This document shows positions 5,335 through 10,862 of a stretch of 10,862 bases of DNA, in pieces (within the stretch, counting starts at the first letter, position 1; every line of letters begins with the position of its first letter). Source of the DNA: ZC4RG30 sp031424095. Its GTDB lineage: Bacteria > Pseudomonadota > Gammaproteobacteria > Steroidobacterales > Steroidobacteraceae. The notes under the pieces were generated by a model, which had not been told where the DNA came from, ran no database searches, and saw nothing but the letters and a program-made list of their open reading frames with translations. The position numbers and the translations under genes are program-made. Where the stretch lies: assembly GCA_031424095.1 (NCBI GenBank), contig JANPGU010000134.1, forward strand, positions 1 to 10,862, in the 5' to 3' direction.

Positions 5335-5475
5335 ATCCATCGGATCTCAACGGTGTTGCCTCCCGGTGGTCGGTTCCTGTTTACCGCCCCTGCGCAAAAC
5401 GGCACATGCACGGATTCACGGACGAGGGTGAGAACTATTACTAGTGCAAACAAGAGCGTGCAACCTGCCGCCTGA
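5335..5475 (+). pseudogene. Fragment of a SAM-dependent methyltransferase
   Basis: After the TAG at 5332-5334 the same frame stays open to a TGA at 5473. The translation HRISTVLPPGGRFLFTAPAQ followed by NGTCTDSRT looks like the central segment of class I methyltransferases (LxPGGRFLFTAP...CTWTDxLTGR, the strand after motif III). No start codon, SAM-binding glycine loop or remainder is present. It covers the otherwise gene-free stretch between the NTF2-like stub and the GFA chimera. The call rests on about 25 residues. Confidence 0.5.
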
Positions 5476-5482
5476 CAAACGC

Positions 5483-6241
5483 ATGCAGCGCATGTTCAAG
5501 CTCTTATTGTTCGTGCTGCGTGCAGCGATGGTCTACGGAGGTTCATTCATCCTTTTGGTGACATTGTTCTCAGGTTCTGCCGCGAGTATCACTGTTCGCG
5601 ACTGGACGCTCTTCTGTGTGGTTCTTGCAGAATCGCTGCTGATCGGTTGGCTATCGGCCCGCACCCTCGATCACTTCAGGTTCCCAAAGGGTACGCATCT
5701 GCAATTGCAACAAGCCGCCAGTGGGTTGAGGTATGGAACCAGCACCGGCCTCTTGCTCGCGTTCGTATCCGGAGCTGCACTCATTCGCAGCATGCCCGAA
5801 GATCGCATTTTGTCAGCTCTGTCCTTCGTGGCTTGGGCCATGCTCACGTTTGGATTCGCTGGCCTCATGTGGGGCGGCTATCTTGGAAGCAAGCTCATCC
5901 ATCGCGGCGCGGTTCGCCTCACCCTTCCGGCTGCCCCGCAGAACGCCACGAACTGCAACTGCTCACTCTGCCGTCGGACAGGAGGTCTCTGGGCCTTCTA
6001 CGAATTCGGAACAGTCGCCATTCAGGGCCACCCGGAGAACACGGAAGCGTACATCTGGGGGGACAAGACCCTCAGAAACCTGCGATGCAGGACATGCGGC
6101 ATCATCACCCACCGGGAGCCGCTCGACCTCAAGCCCGGAGCGCGACACGGCGTGAACCTGCGCAACTTCGAGCCGAAGCTGCTGCAGTCTGTCGTCGTCA
6201 GACGTTTCGACGGCGCGGATACCTGGAACTTCCTGGTTTGA
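5483..6241 (+). CDS. Chimeric protein: four-helix membrane region fused to a GFA/CENP-V zinc domain lacking its first Cys pair
   Basis: 252 residues from ATG 5483 (ATG 5492 and GTG 5444 are alternatives; none has a good ribosome-binding site). Helices lie at about 6-28, 42-58, 86-104 and 112-134. From about 141 the protein is a GFA-fold domain: GAVRLTLPAAPQNATNCNCS. It keeps the catalytic-type zinc cysteines C158, C160 and C163 and the later pair C202 and C205 (RCRTCG), and ends NLRNFEP...RRFDGADTWNFLV. GFA proteins normally begin with xCHCGAVR; here that is KLIHRGAVR, so both early structural zinc cysteines (positions 139 and 141) are gone. The fusion point is near 5890-5905. GFA relatives bind glutathione adducts or unknown thiols. 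This copy may be a chance fusion rather than a working enzyme. Confidence 0.72.
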   Translation: MQRMFKLLLFVLRAAMVYGGSFILLVTLFSGSAASITVRDWTLFCVVLAESLLIGWLSARTLDHFRFPKGTHLQLQQAASGLRYGTSTGLLLAFVSGAALIRSMPEDRILSALSFVAWAMLTFGFAGLMWGGYLGSKLIHRGAVRLTLPAAPQNATNCNCSLCRRTGGLWAFYEFGTVAIQGHPENTEAYIWGDKTLRNLRCRTCGIITHREPLDLKPGARHGVNLRNFEPKLLQSVVVRRFDGADTWNFLV

Positions 6242-6290
6242 GAATCTGTCGTACAGCACTGCGCTTCATGCGCAGGAATTCGCCGTTGTA

Positions 6291-6319
6291 TTGACCATTC
6301 ACAGATCGCGTGCTGTAGT
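6291..6319 (+). promoter_or_regulatory. Candidate sigma-70 promoter for the DUF8021-type gene
   Basis: TTGACC (6291-6296) and TGTAGT (6314-6319) are spaced by 17 bp, with TG at 6311-6312 giving an extended -10. The predicted start near 6326 is about 27 bp before ATG 6353. This is a by-eye match. Confidence 0.4.
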
Positions 6320-6352
6320 CGCCGCACTAAAAGAAACAGATCCGGGGAAACG

Positions 6353-7336
6353 ATGAAATACGCATTCCTTGCAGCTGCGCTGCTGAGCGCCGGCGGTGCG
6401 ACGGCTGCCGAGCCCACCTGCGATCGCGATTGCCTGCTGCAGACACTCACGCGCTTCCTCGATGGCGTCGTGAAGCACGATCCGAACGCCGCGCCACTCG
6501 CCGCGAACTACCGCGGTACCGAGAATGCCGTCGAGGTGAAAGCCGGTGATGGCACGTGGAAGAGCGTGACTGCGCTCGGCAAGGTGCAGCGCCGGTACGC
6601 CGATCCAGTGAGTCAACAGGTCGGGTACTTCGGCACGGTCGAAGAAGCCGGCGGCAGTGCGATCGTGGCGGTACGCCTGCGCGTCGCGCAGAAAAAGGTC
6701 ACCGAGGCCGAATGGGTCATCGGTCGCAAGGGCGCGCCGATCCACAACCTCGAAGGCTTCCTCGCGAACCCGCCGCCGCCGACGACCGTGCCAGCTGACA
6801 AGCGCACTACGCGTGCGCAGATCCTCGCCGCGTCGGACAGCTACTTCGAAGGTATGGAGAAGGAAAGGCCGGCGCACGTGATGCAGCACAAGGGGTGCTA
6901 TCGCGTGGAGAACGGCACCTGGATGCTTGGCGATCTGCACGGGCCTGGCAGTGGCGGCAAGGCCGCGAGCCCGGAAGAGCTTGCTGGTGCAGTCGCCGCC
7001 GCCGGCCAGGGCGGTTCGACACCCAGGCCACTCGGTAACGGTGTAACCGTGCCACGCACCTCCGGTGCCGAGTGCATCACGGGCTTCGAACACGCCGGTT
7101 CACGTTCCGCGGTGACAAATCGCCACTACTTCGCCGATGTGGAAGCCGGCATGGGCTGGGGCACGGTCGTGTTCGAGCGCACGCCCGGCACGAAGCGCGC
7201 TGACGGCAGCCCGCTGCCGTGGCTGTATCTCACCGAGATCTTCCGCATCGAAGACGGCAGGATCCGTGGCATTTACGCGGCGATGGACTACCTGCCTGCG
7301 GAGATCAAGAGCTCCGGATGGCCTGCCGACAAGTAA
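6353..7336 (+). CDS. Secreted DUF8021-type (NTF2-like fold) protein
   Basis: A 327-residue protein starting at ATG 6353 with GGGGA (6344-6347 plus A) 4 bp upstream. A clear signal peptide (MKYAFLAAALLSAGGATAA, cut before EPTC) sends it out of the cytosol. The first half has CDRDCLLQTLTRFLDGVVKH, then TENAVEVKAGDGTWKS and the strands VAVRLRVAQKKVTEAEWVIG. The second half repeats the scheme with SYFEGMEKERPAHVMQHKGC, YRVENG and, near the end, TEIFRIEDGRIRGIYAAMDY plus a C-terminal SGW. The TEN/ENG motifs and paired NTF2-like halves fit DUF8021. Function in the family is not established. It faces the leftward operon; the stops are about 33 bp apart. Confidence 0.75.
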   Translation: MKYAFLAAALLSAGGATAAEPTCDRDCLLQTLTRFLDGVVKHDPNAAPLAANYRGTENAVEVKAGDGTWKSVTALGKVQRRYADPVSQQVGYFGTVEEAGGSAIVAVRLRVAQKKVTEAEWVIGRKGAPIHNLEGFLANPPPPTTVPADKRTTRAQILAASDSYFEGMEKERPAHVMQHKGCYRVENGTWMLGDLHGPGSGGKAASPEELAGAVAAAGQGGSTPRPLGNGVTVPRTSGAECITGFEHAGSRSAVTNRHYFADVEAGMGWGTVVFERTPGTKRADGSPLPWLYLTEIFRIEDGRIRGIYAAMDYLPAEIKSSGWPADK

Positions 7337-7369
7337 CGCGGCGAAGCTGCAGCAGACCGCCTGTGCCCG

Positions 7370-7687
7370 CTATTTCATGACCCGCGAGTAGCGGGCCAGC
7401 AGCCACAACACAGTCGGCCAGAACAGCGTGTTCACGATGTCGTGCACGCTGGCACCCAGGCGCCACACGCCAAAGCGTGCGAGGTTGTCGCGGATGTCGA
7501 AGATCTCCCCGAGCACGGACACCGCGAGCACGACGATCAGCGGCGCGACTGAGCGCAACCCCTGTCGCACCACGGCGGCCGTCAGCAGAAACACGATCAG
7601 CCCGACATAGACATGGAGGGCATCCTTCGACAATCCGACGAAGGCCACCACATCCAGCTTCAGGCCCTGGAACAAGGTATGCGTCAC
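7370..7687 (-). CDS. Small three-helix membrane protein coupled to a serine hydrolase
   Basis: 105 residues from a GTG start (7687) that overlaps the TGA of the upstream serine hydrolase (GTGA), so it is translationally coupled. Hydrophobic helices lie at about 24-41 (LHVYVGLIVFLLTAAVV), 47-61 (VAPLIVVLAVSVLGE) and 83-99 (DIVNTLFWPTVLWLLAR). The acidic E61 and D64 and the basic patch RDNLARFGVWR sit between helices 2 and 3, with HDIVNTLFWP a conserved-looking block. Small proteins of this form resemble the VanZ-like group in layout only. I cannot assign a function. No terminator is obvious in the 33 bp after it. Confidence 0.7.
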   Translation of the reverse strand: MTHTLFQGLKLDVVAFVGLSKDALHVYVGLIVFLLTAAVVRQGLRSVAPLIVVLAVSVLGEIFDIRDNLARFGVWRLGASVHDIVNTLFWPTVLWLLARYSRVMK

Positions 7688-8832
7688 TCAGCGGCCGACA
7701 GGATCATGTCGGCCAGCTTCTGGAAGCGGCGCATGTTGGCGTTGTGTTCCATCACACCGGCCGACAGGCAGGTGAAGGTGATGGCGCGCTCGGGGTCGAT
7801 CCAGAACAGCGAAGTGCCGGCGCCGTAGTTGCCGAACGAGCCGGGCGAGGCCAGCGTGCCGAACATGTGATGGCACAGCGCCGTACCACGCATCGAGAAG
7901 CCGAGGCCGATGTAGGCCGGCGCCGGCACCAGGCCTTCGGCGCGGCCGCGCTGCGCATACAACTCGTTGACCATGTCGCCGGTCCAGTTGCGGGCCGCGG
8001 TGTCGAGCATCGCGGTCGAGAGCAGGCGTTTGCCATCGACGATTCCGCGGCTGCGGAACATGTCCGCGAAGCGGAACATGTCGGGCACGGTGGAGACGAC
8101 GCCCACCCACGGCATCTCCGCCGTCTCGTCCTCGAAAGCACCATTGGGGCCTTCGACATTGCGGCTCTTGTGGCCGATGGGATAGTTGTTGCGGAAATCC
8201 GGCACCACCTTGCGAGCCCGCAGATCCGCGCGCAGGCCAACTGCGGTATCCCGCATGTCCAGCGCATCGAAGATTTCTTCCTGCACAATCTGCCGATAGC
8301 GACGCTTGCGCGGATCGGTGCGCAGCAGCGCCTCGGCCATCAGCACATGGTTCACCAGGGGTGAATACGACACCTTCGCGCAAGGCGCGTCGACGGGTTT
8401 CACCTCGGCTATCACGATCGCCGATACTTCTTCAAAGCTGTTGATGTACCAGCCTGGCTTCACCTCGAAGATGATCGGGAAGCCGGCCTGGTGCGACAGC
8501 AGATGCCACATCAGGATCTTCTCGCGGCCGTGGCCGCTGAATTCCGGAATGAGCTCCGTGATCGAAGTGGTCAGCGTGAAGCGGCCCTGTTCGATGGCAC
8601 GCAGCACCAGCAGGTTTGTAAAGGCCTTGGTCACCGAGAAGATGTTGAACACCGAGTTCAATGACAGCGGCTGCGTCTGCGCGCCATCGGCCGCGCCGAT
8701 CGCGGCCTCGAGCGCCACCCTGCCGCCGCGTGCCACCTTGATGACGGCGCCGTGATACAGCCCGGCCTTGATGTCGGCGCGGATCACGTCTTCCACCTGC
8801 GCCAGCCGCGCCTTGTCCATACCTGTGTTCAT
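7684..8832 (-). CDS. Serine hydrolase of the beta-lactamase fold (class C / family VIII esterase-like)
   Basis: 382 residues from the ATG at 8832, with TTGGAA just upstream on the minus strand; a GTG at 8871 would add 13 residues of no family character. No signal peptide, so probably cytosolic. The nucleophile motif SxxK is S66-V-T-K69 in NIFSVTKAFTNLLVL. The HLLSHQAGFP block follows at about 110-119. The tyrosine motif is Y156-S-P where class C enzymes have YxN. The third motif region is FGNYGAGTS (333-341) in FGNYGAGTSLFWIDPERAIT. Members include esterases, DD-peptidases and amidases; the substrate is unknown. It starts 43 bp after the aminotransferase stop and overlaps the following membrane protein gene. 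Confidence 0.88.
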   Translation of the reverse strand: MNTGMDKARLAQVEDVIRADIKAGLYHGAVIKVARGGRVALEAAIGAADGAQTQPLSLNSVFNIFSVTKAFTNLLVLRAIEQGRFTLTTSITELIPEFSGHGREKILMWHLLSHQAGFPIIFEVKPGWYINSFEEVSAIVIAEVKPVDAPCAKVSYSPLVNHVLMAEALLRTDPRKRRYRQIVQEEIFDALDMRDTAVGLRADLRARKVVPDFRNNYPIGHKSRNVEGPNGAFEDETAEMPWVGVVSTVPDMFRFADMFRSRGIVDGKRLLSTAMLDTAARNWTGDMVNELYAQRGRAEGLVPAPAYIGLGFSMRGTALCHHMFGTLASPGSFGNYGAGTSLFWIDPERAITFTCLSAGVMEHNANMRRFQKLADMILSAAE

Positions 8833-8875
8833 TTTTCCAAGGCCCCCGGTTTCTGAATCAAGCGTGTGCACGAAC

Positions 8876-9967
8876 TCAGCGGCGAACTTCCTTCACGACC
8901 TCGGCGAGGCGCTTGATGCCTTCCTCGATCTGCGCCGGCGTCAGCGCGCAGAACGGCAGACGCAGGAAGCGTTCGCCACCGCCGCTGGGGAAGAAAGCGA
9001 GGCCATCGGCCAGGTTCAGGTTGTGCTGCGTCGCCGCTGCGCGCAGATCGGTGGTGAGCACGCCCGCGGGCAGCGTCAGCGACAGGAAAAAGCCGCCATC
9101 CGGGCGCGTGGCCACGGCATCAGGCATGTATTTGTCGAGCGCTGCCAGGCAGGCTTCCAGCCGCGGCGCATACAACGCCTTCAGCTTCTCGATCTGCGGC
9201 ATGAGCTTGCCAGCCTTCAGCCACTCGAGCGTTACGCCATGCGCGAAATAGCCCGGCGAGATGTAGGTGTCTTCGGCCACCTTGCCGATCTTCGCCAGCT
9301 TCTGAGCGTCGCCGATCATGAAGCCGAGCCGCACGCCCGGTGCGATGAGCTTGGTGAAGGAGGTCATGTGCAGCACGCGCTGCGGTGCCAGCGAGAACAG
9401 CGTCGGTTCCTGCGTGCCGCGATAACGCAGCAAGCGATAGGGCGCGTCCTCGAGCAGCAGCAGGTCGTGCTTTTCGGCGATCTCGACCAGGCGTCTGCGC
9501 TTGGCAGCCGAACAGGTGGCGCCGGAGGGATTCTGGAAATCCGGAATCACGTAGAACAGCTTGGGCTTGTGCTGGATGAGCAGCTTCTCGAGCGCGTCCA
9601 GGTCCGGGCCATCGGCGTCGAGCGGCACGCCGATTACATTCGCGCCATGACGGCGGAACAACGTGATGGCGCGGTCATAGCTCGGCGCTTCGGTAAACAC
9701 CACGTCGCCCGGCTTGATCATCGCCGTGCACAGGAATTCGACCAGCTCGAGCGAGCCGTTGCCGGTGAGTACCTGTTCGGGCTTCACGCCCTGCCATTCG
9801 GCCAGCCAGGCCCGTAGAGGTGCGAGACCCGCAGCGGGGCCGTAAACCATGAGAGCTTCACCGCCGCTGGCCAGTGCGCTCGCGGCTGATGCCGCGAGAT
9901 CGGCAATGGGGAAGGATTCGTTCGCGGGCACGCCGCGCGTGAAGTTGATTGTTTCGGGAGCAGACAT
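8876..9967 (-). CDS. PLP-dependent aminotransferase, class I/II fold (LysN/2-aminoadipate aminotransferase-like)
   Basis: 363 residues from ATG 9967. The fold type I landmarks are in order: YGPAAGLAPLRAWLAE (about 42-57), the TGNGSLELVEF cofactor loop (68-78), PDFQNPSGAT with N146, LLEDAPYRLLRY with D174 and Y177, the Schiff-base lysine K206 in SFTKLIAPGVRLGF with R213, and the substrate-carboxylate Arg near ERFLRLPFCAL. There is no N-terminal MocR-like HTH domain. The family includes 2-aminoadipate, aromatic and branched-chain aminotransferases; the specific substrate cannot be read. It lies 27 bp after the pyrD stop and 43 bp before the serine hydrolase start, so it is likely co-transcribed with both. 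Confidence 0.9.
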   Translation of the reverse strand: MSAPETINFTRGVPANESFPIADLAASAASALASGGEALMVYGPAAGLAPLRAWLAEWQGVKPEQVLTGNGSLELVEFLCTAMIKPGDVVFTEAPSYDRAITLFRRHGANVIGVPLDADGPDLDALEKLLIQHKPKLFYVIPDFQNPSGATCSAAKRRRLVEIAEKHDLLLLEDAPYRLLRYRGTQEPTLFSLAPQRVLHMTSFTKLIAPGVRLGFMIGDAQKLAKIGKVAEDTYISPGYFAHGVTLEWLKAGKLMPQIEKLKALYAPRLEACLAALDKYMPDAVATRPDGGFFLSLTLPAGVLTTDLRAAATQHNLNLADGLAFFPSGGGERFLRLPFCALTPAQIEEGIKRLAEVVKEVRR

Positions 9968-9994
9968 GGGAGATTCCAGGTAGAGATGAATTCG

Positions 9995-10862
9995 TTATGC
10001 CGACAGGGCGGCGACATTCGCCAGTCCCTGTGCAGCCAGATATTCGGCGATGCCGCGATTGATCTTCGGGCATACCAGCGGATCGTAGAACAGCGCGGTG
10101 CCCACACCTATCGCGGTCGCCCCGGCGATGAGGAATTCGAGCGCGTCGTTGGCGCTGACGATGCCGCCCTGACCGATGATGGGCACGCGATGCGGCCGCG
10201 CGACCTCGCTGACCTGCGCCACCTTCAGCAAGGCAATCGGCTTGATGGCCGGGCCAGACAATCCGCCCTGGCGATTGCCGATGACCGGTTTGCGCGTGCG
10301 CGTATCGATGGCCATGCCCATCAGCGTGTTGATCACCGCGAACGCATCGGTGCCGGCTTCGATGCACGCCTTCGCGTTCTGCTGGATGTCGGTCTGATTG
10401 GGCGACAACTTGGTAATGAGCGGCTTGCGCGTGACTTTGCGGCACGCCGCCACCACGCGCGCCGACATCTCCGGCGAATTGCCGAACTGCACGCCGCCTT
10501 CCTTCACGTTCGGGCAGGAGATGTTGATCTCCATCGCATCGATGGGTGAATCGTTGAAGCGGGCGGTGACTTCGACGTATTCCTGGATGGTCGAGCCGGA
10601 GACATTGGCAATGAAGCGTGTCTCGCTGAAGTCGAGCTCAGGCAGGATGCTGCGCACCACGTGATCGACGCCGGGGTTCTGCAGCCCGATGGCGTTCAGC
10701 ATGCCCATCGGCGTTTCATATACACGGTGCGGCTTGTTGCCCAGCCGGGGCGCCAGCGTCGTGCCCTTCAGGCAGATGGCGCCAACATCGCGGTTCGAAA
10801 AGCCGGCCACGCGCGTGTATTCCTCGCCAAAGCCCACGCAGCCGGACAGCAGCACGATGGGC
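9995..10862 (-). CDS. pyrD: Dihydroorotate dehydrogenase, class 1B catalytic subunit (5' end beyond window)
   Basis: About 288 residues are visible; the N-terminus is cut by the right edge, as the frame reads on through PIVLLSGCVGFGEEY. Class 1 landmarks: ICLKGTT and LNAIGLQNPG near the start, the substrate loop INISCPNVKEGGVQFG whose Cys is the catalytic base, KLSPNQTDI, the FMN loop AVINT-GM-DTRTRKP, GGLSGPAIKPIAL and the phosphate-binding IIGQGGI and IGVGTA. The enzyme oxidises dihydroorotate to orotate in pyrimidine synthesis. Cys as base, together with the MxIDTRTRKPV and GGLSGPAIKP forms, points to the 1B (NAD-linked, PyrK-partnered) type; no pyrK is visible here. It is the first visible gene of the leftward operon. 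Confidence 0.92.
   Translation of the reverse strand, partial: PIVLLSGCVGFGEEYTRVAGFSNRDVGAICLKGTTLAPRLGNKPHRVYETPMGMLNAIGLQNPGVDHVVRSILPELDFSETRFIANVSGSTIQEYVEVTARFNDSPIDAMEINISCPNVKEGGVQFGNSPEMSARVVAACRKVTRKPLITKLSPNQTDIQQNAKACIEAGTDAFAVINTLMGMAIDTRTRKPVIGNRQGGLSGPAIKPIALLKVAQVSEVARPHRVPIIGQGGIVSANDALEFLIAGATAIGVGTALFYDPLVCPKINRGIAEYLAAQGLANVAALSA

Noticed and set aside
5319..5444. An open stretch in a second frame after the NTF2-like stub (ending GFTDEGENYY)
   Set aside because: It matches nothing I recognise, while the neighbouring frame gives a methyltransferase-like segment.
6260..6274. Short hairpin TGCGC-TTCAT-GCGCA after the GFA chimera, considered as a terminator
   Set aside because: Only a 5-bp stem and no following T run; its likeness to the inner attC loop is too short to mean anything.
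6299..7093. A 264-codon minus-strand ORF opposite the DUF8021-type gene
   Set aside because: No recognisable domain, and the plus strand has a signal peptide, a ribosome-binding site and family motifs.
7337..7369. Possible bidirectional terminator between the convergent stops
   Set aside because: GCTGCAGC is a short palindrome without a usable stem-loop and T run on either strand.
7477..8364. A 295-codon plus-strand ORF opposite the serine hydrolase
   Set aside because: Antisense shadow; the minus-strand SxxK motif and family layout are decisive.
8768..9817. A 349-codon plus-strand ORF opposite the aminotransferase
   Set aside because: Antisense shadow; the minus strand carries the full set of PLP enzyme motifs.

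Overview
The window looks like GC-rich proteobacterial DNA, probably a gammaproteobacterium. I infer this from the codon use, the attC-type integron cassettes and the family mix; the exact lineage cannot be read from the sequence. Three kinds of territory lie side by side.

(1) Positions 1-2050 are mobile accessory DNA. The left edge holds the first 15 codons of a leftward IS110/IS1111-family transposase. It abuts an integron cassette array with no integrase in view. Cassette A (139-765) carries a ribbon-helix-helix antitoxin and a RelE toxin. Cassette B (766-1419) carries an Unstab_antitox/addiction-module antitoxin and a RelE/ParE toxin. Cassette C (from 1420) carries a small glyoxalase/VOC protein. 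Two 88-bp attC sites of nearly identical sequence (684-771 and 1338-1425) close A and B. Cassette C has no visible attC. Its gene instead overlaps a C-terminal remnant of a homocysteine S-methyltransferase, with a zinc-binding GGCC motif.

(2) Positions 2050-5104 hold a rightward operon-like module. It comprises a poorly understood small ORF, an SPFH/band-7 protein with a C-terminal SHOCT domain, a double zinc-ribbon protein with a C-terminal membrane anchor, and an 86-residue single-pass membrane protein joined by an ATGA overlap. The set recalls the Bacillus YdjG/YdjI membrane-stress partners of PspA, but no PspA is present here.

(3) Positions 5101-6241 are a graveyard of joined gene pieces: the N-terminus of a secreted NTF2-like protein, a fragment of an SAM-dependent methyltransferase, and a chimeric ORF fusing a four-helix membrane region to a GFA-fold zinc domain that has lost its first cysteine pair. 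A secreted DUF8021-type protein (6353-7336) follows with its own plausible promoter.

(4) From 7370 to the right edge all genes read leftward and look like stable chromosome: class 1B dihydroorotate dehydrogenase (PyrD, cut by the edge), a PLP-dependent aminotransferase, a beta-lactamase-fold serine hydrolase, and a small membrane protein that overlaps the hydrolase by GTGA. They converge on the DUF8021 gene with about 33 bp between stops.

The most notable points are the IS110 element abutting an integron core site, the SPFH/zinc-ribbon/small-membrane-protein module, and the series of chimeric junctions at about 1800, 5330, 5475 and 5900.
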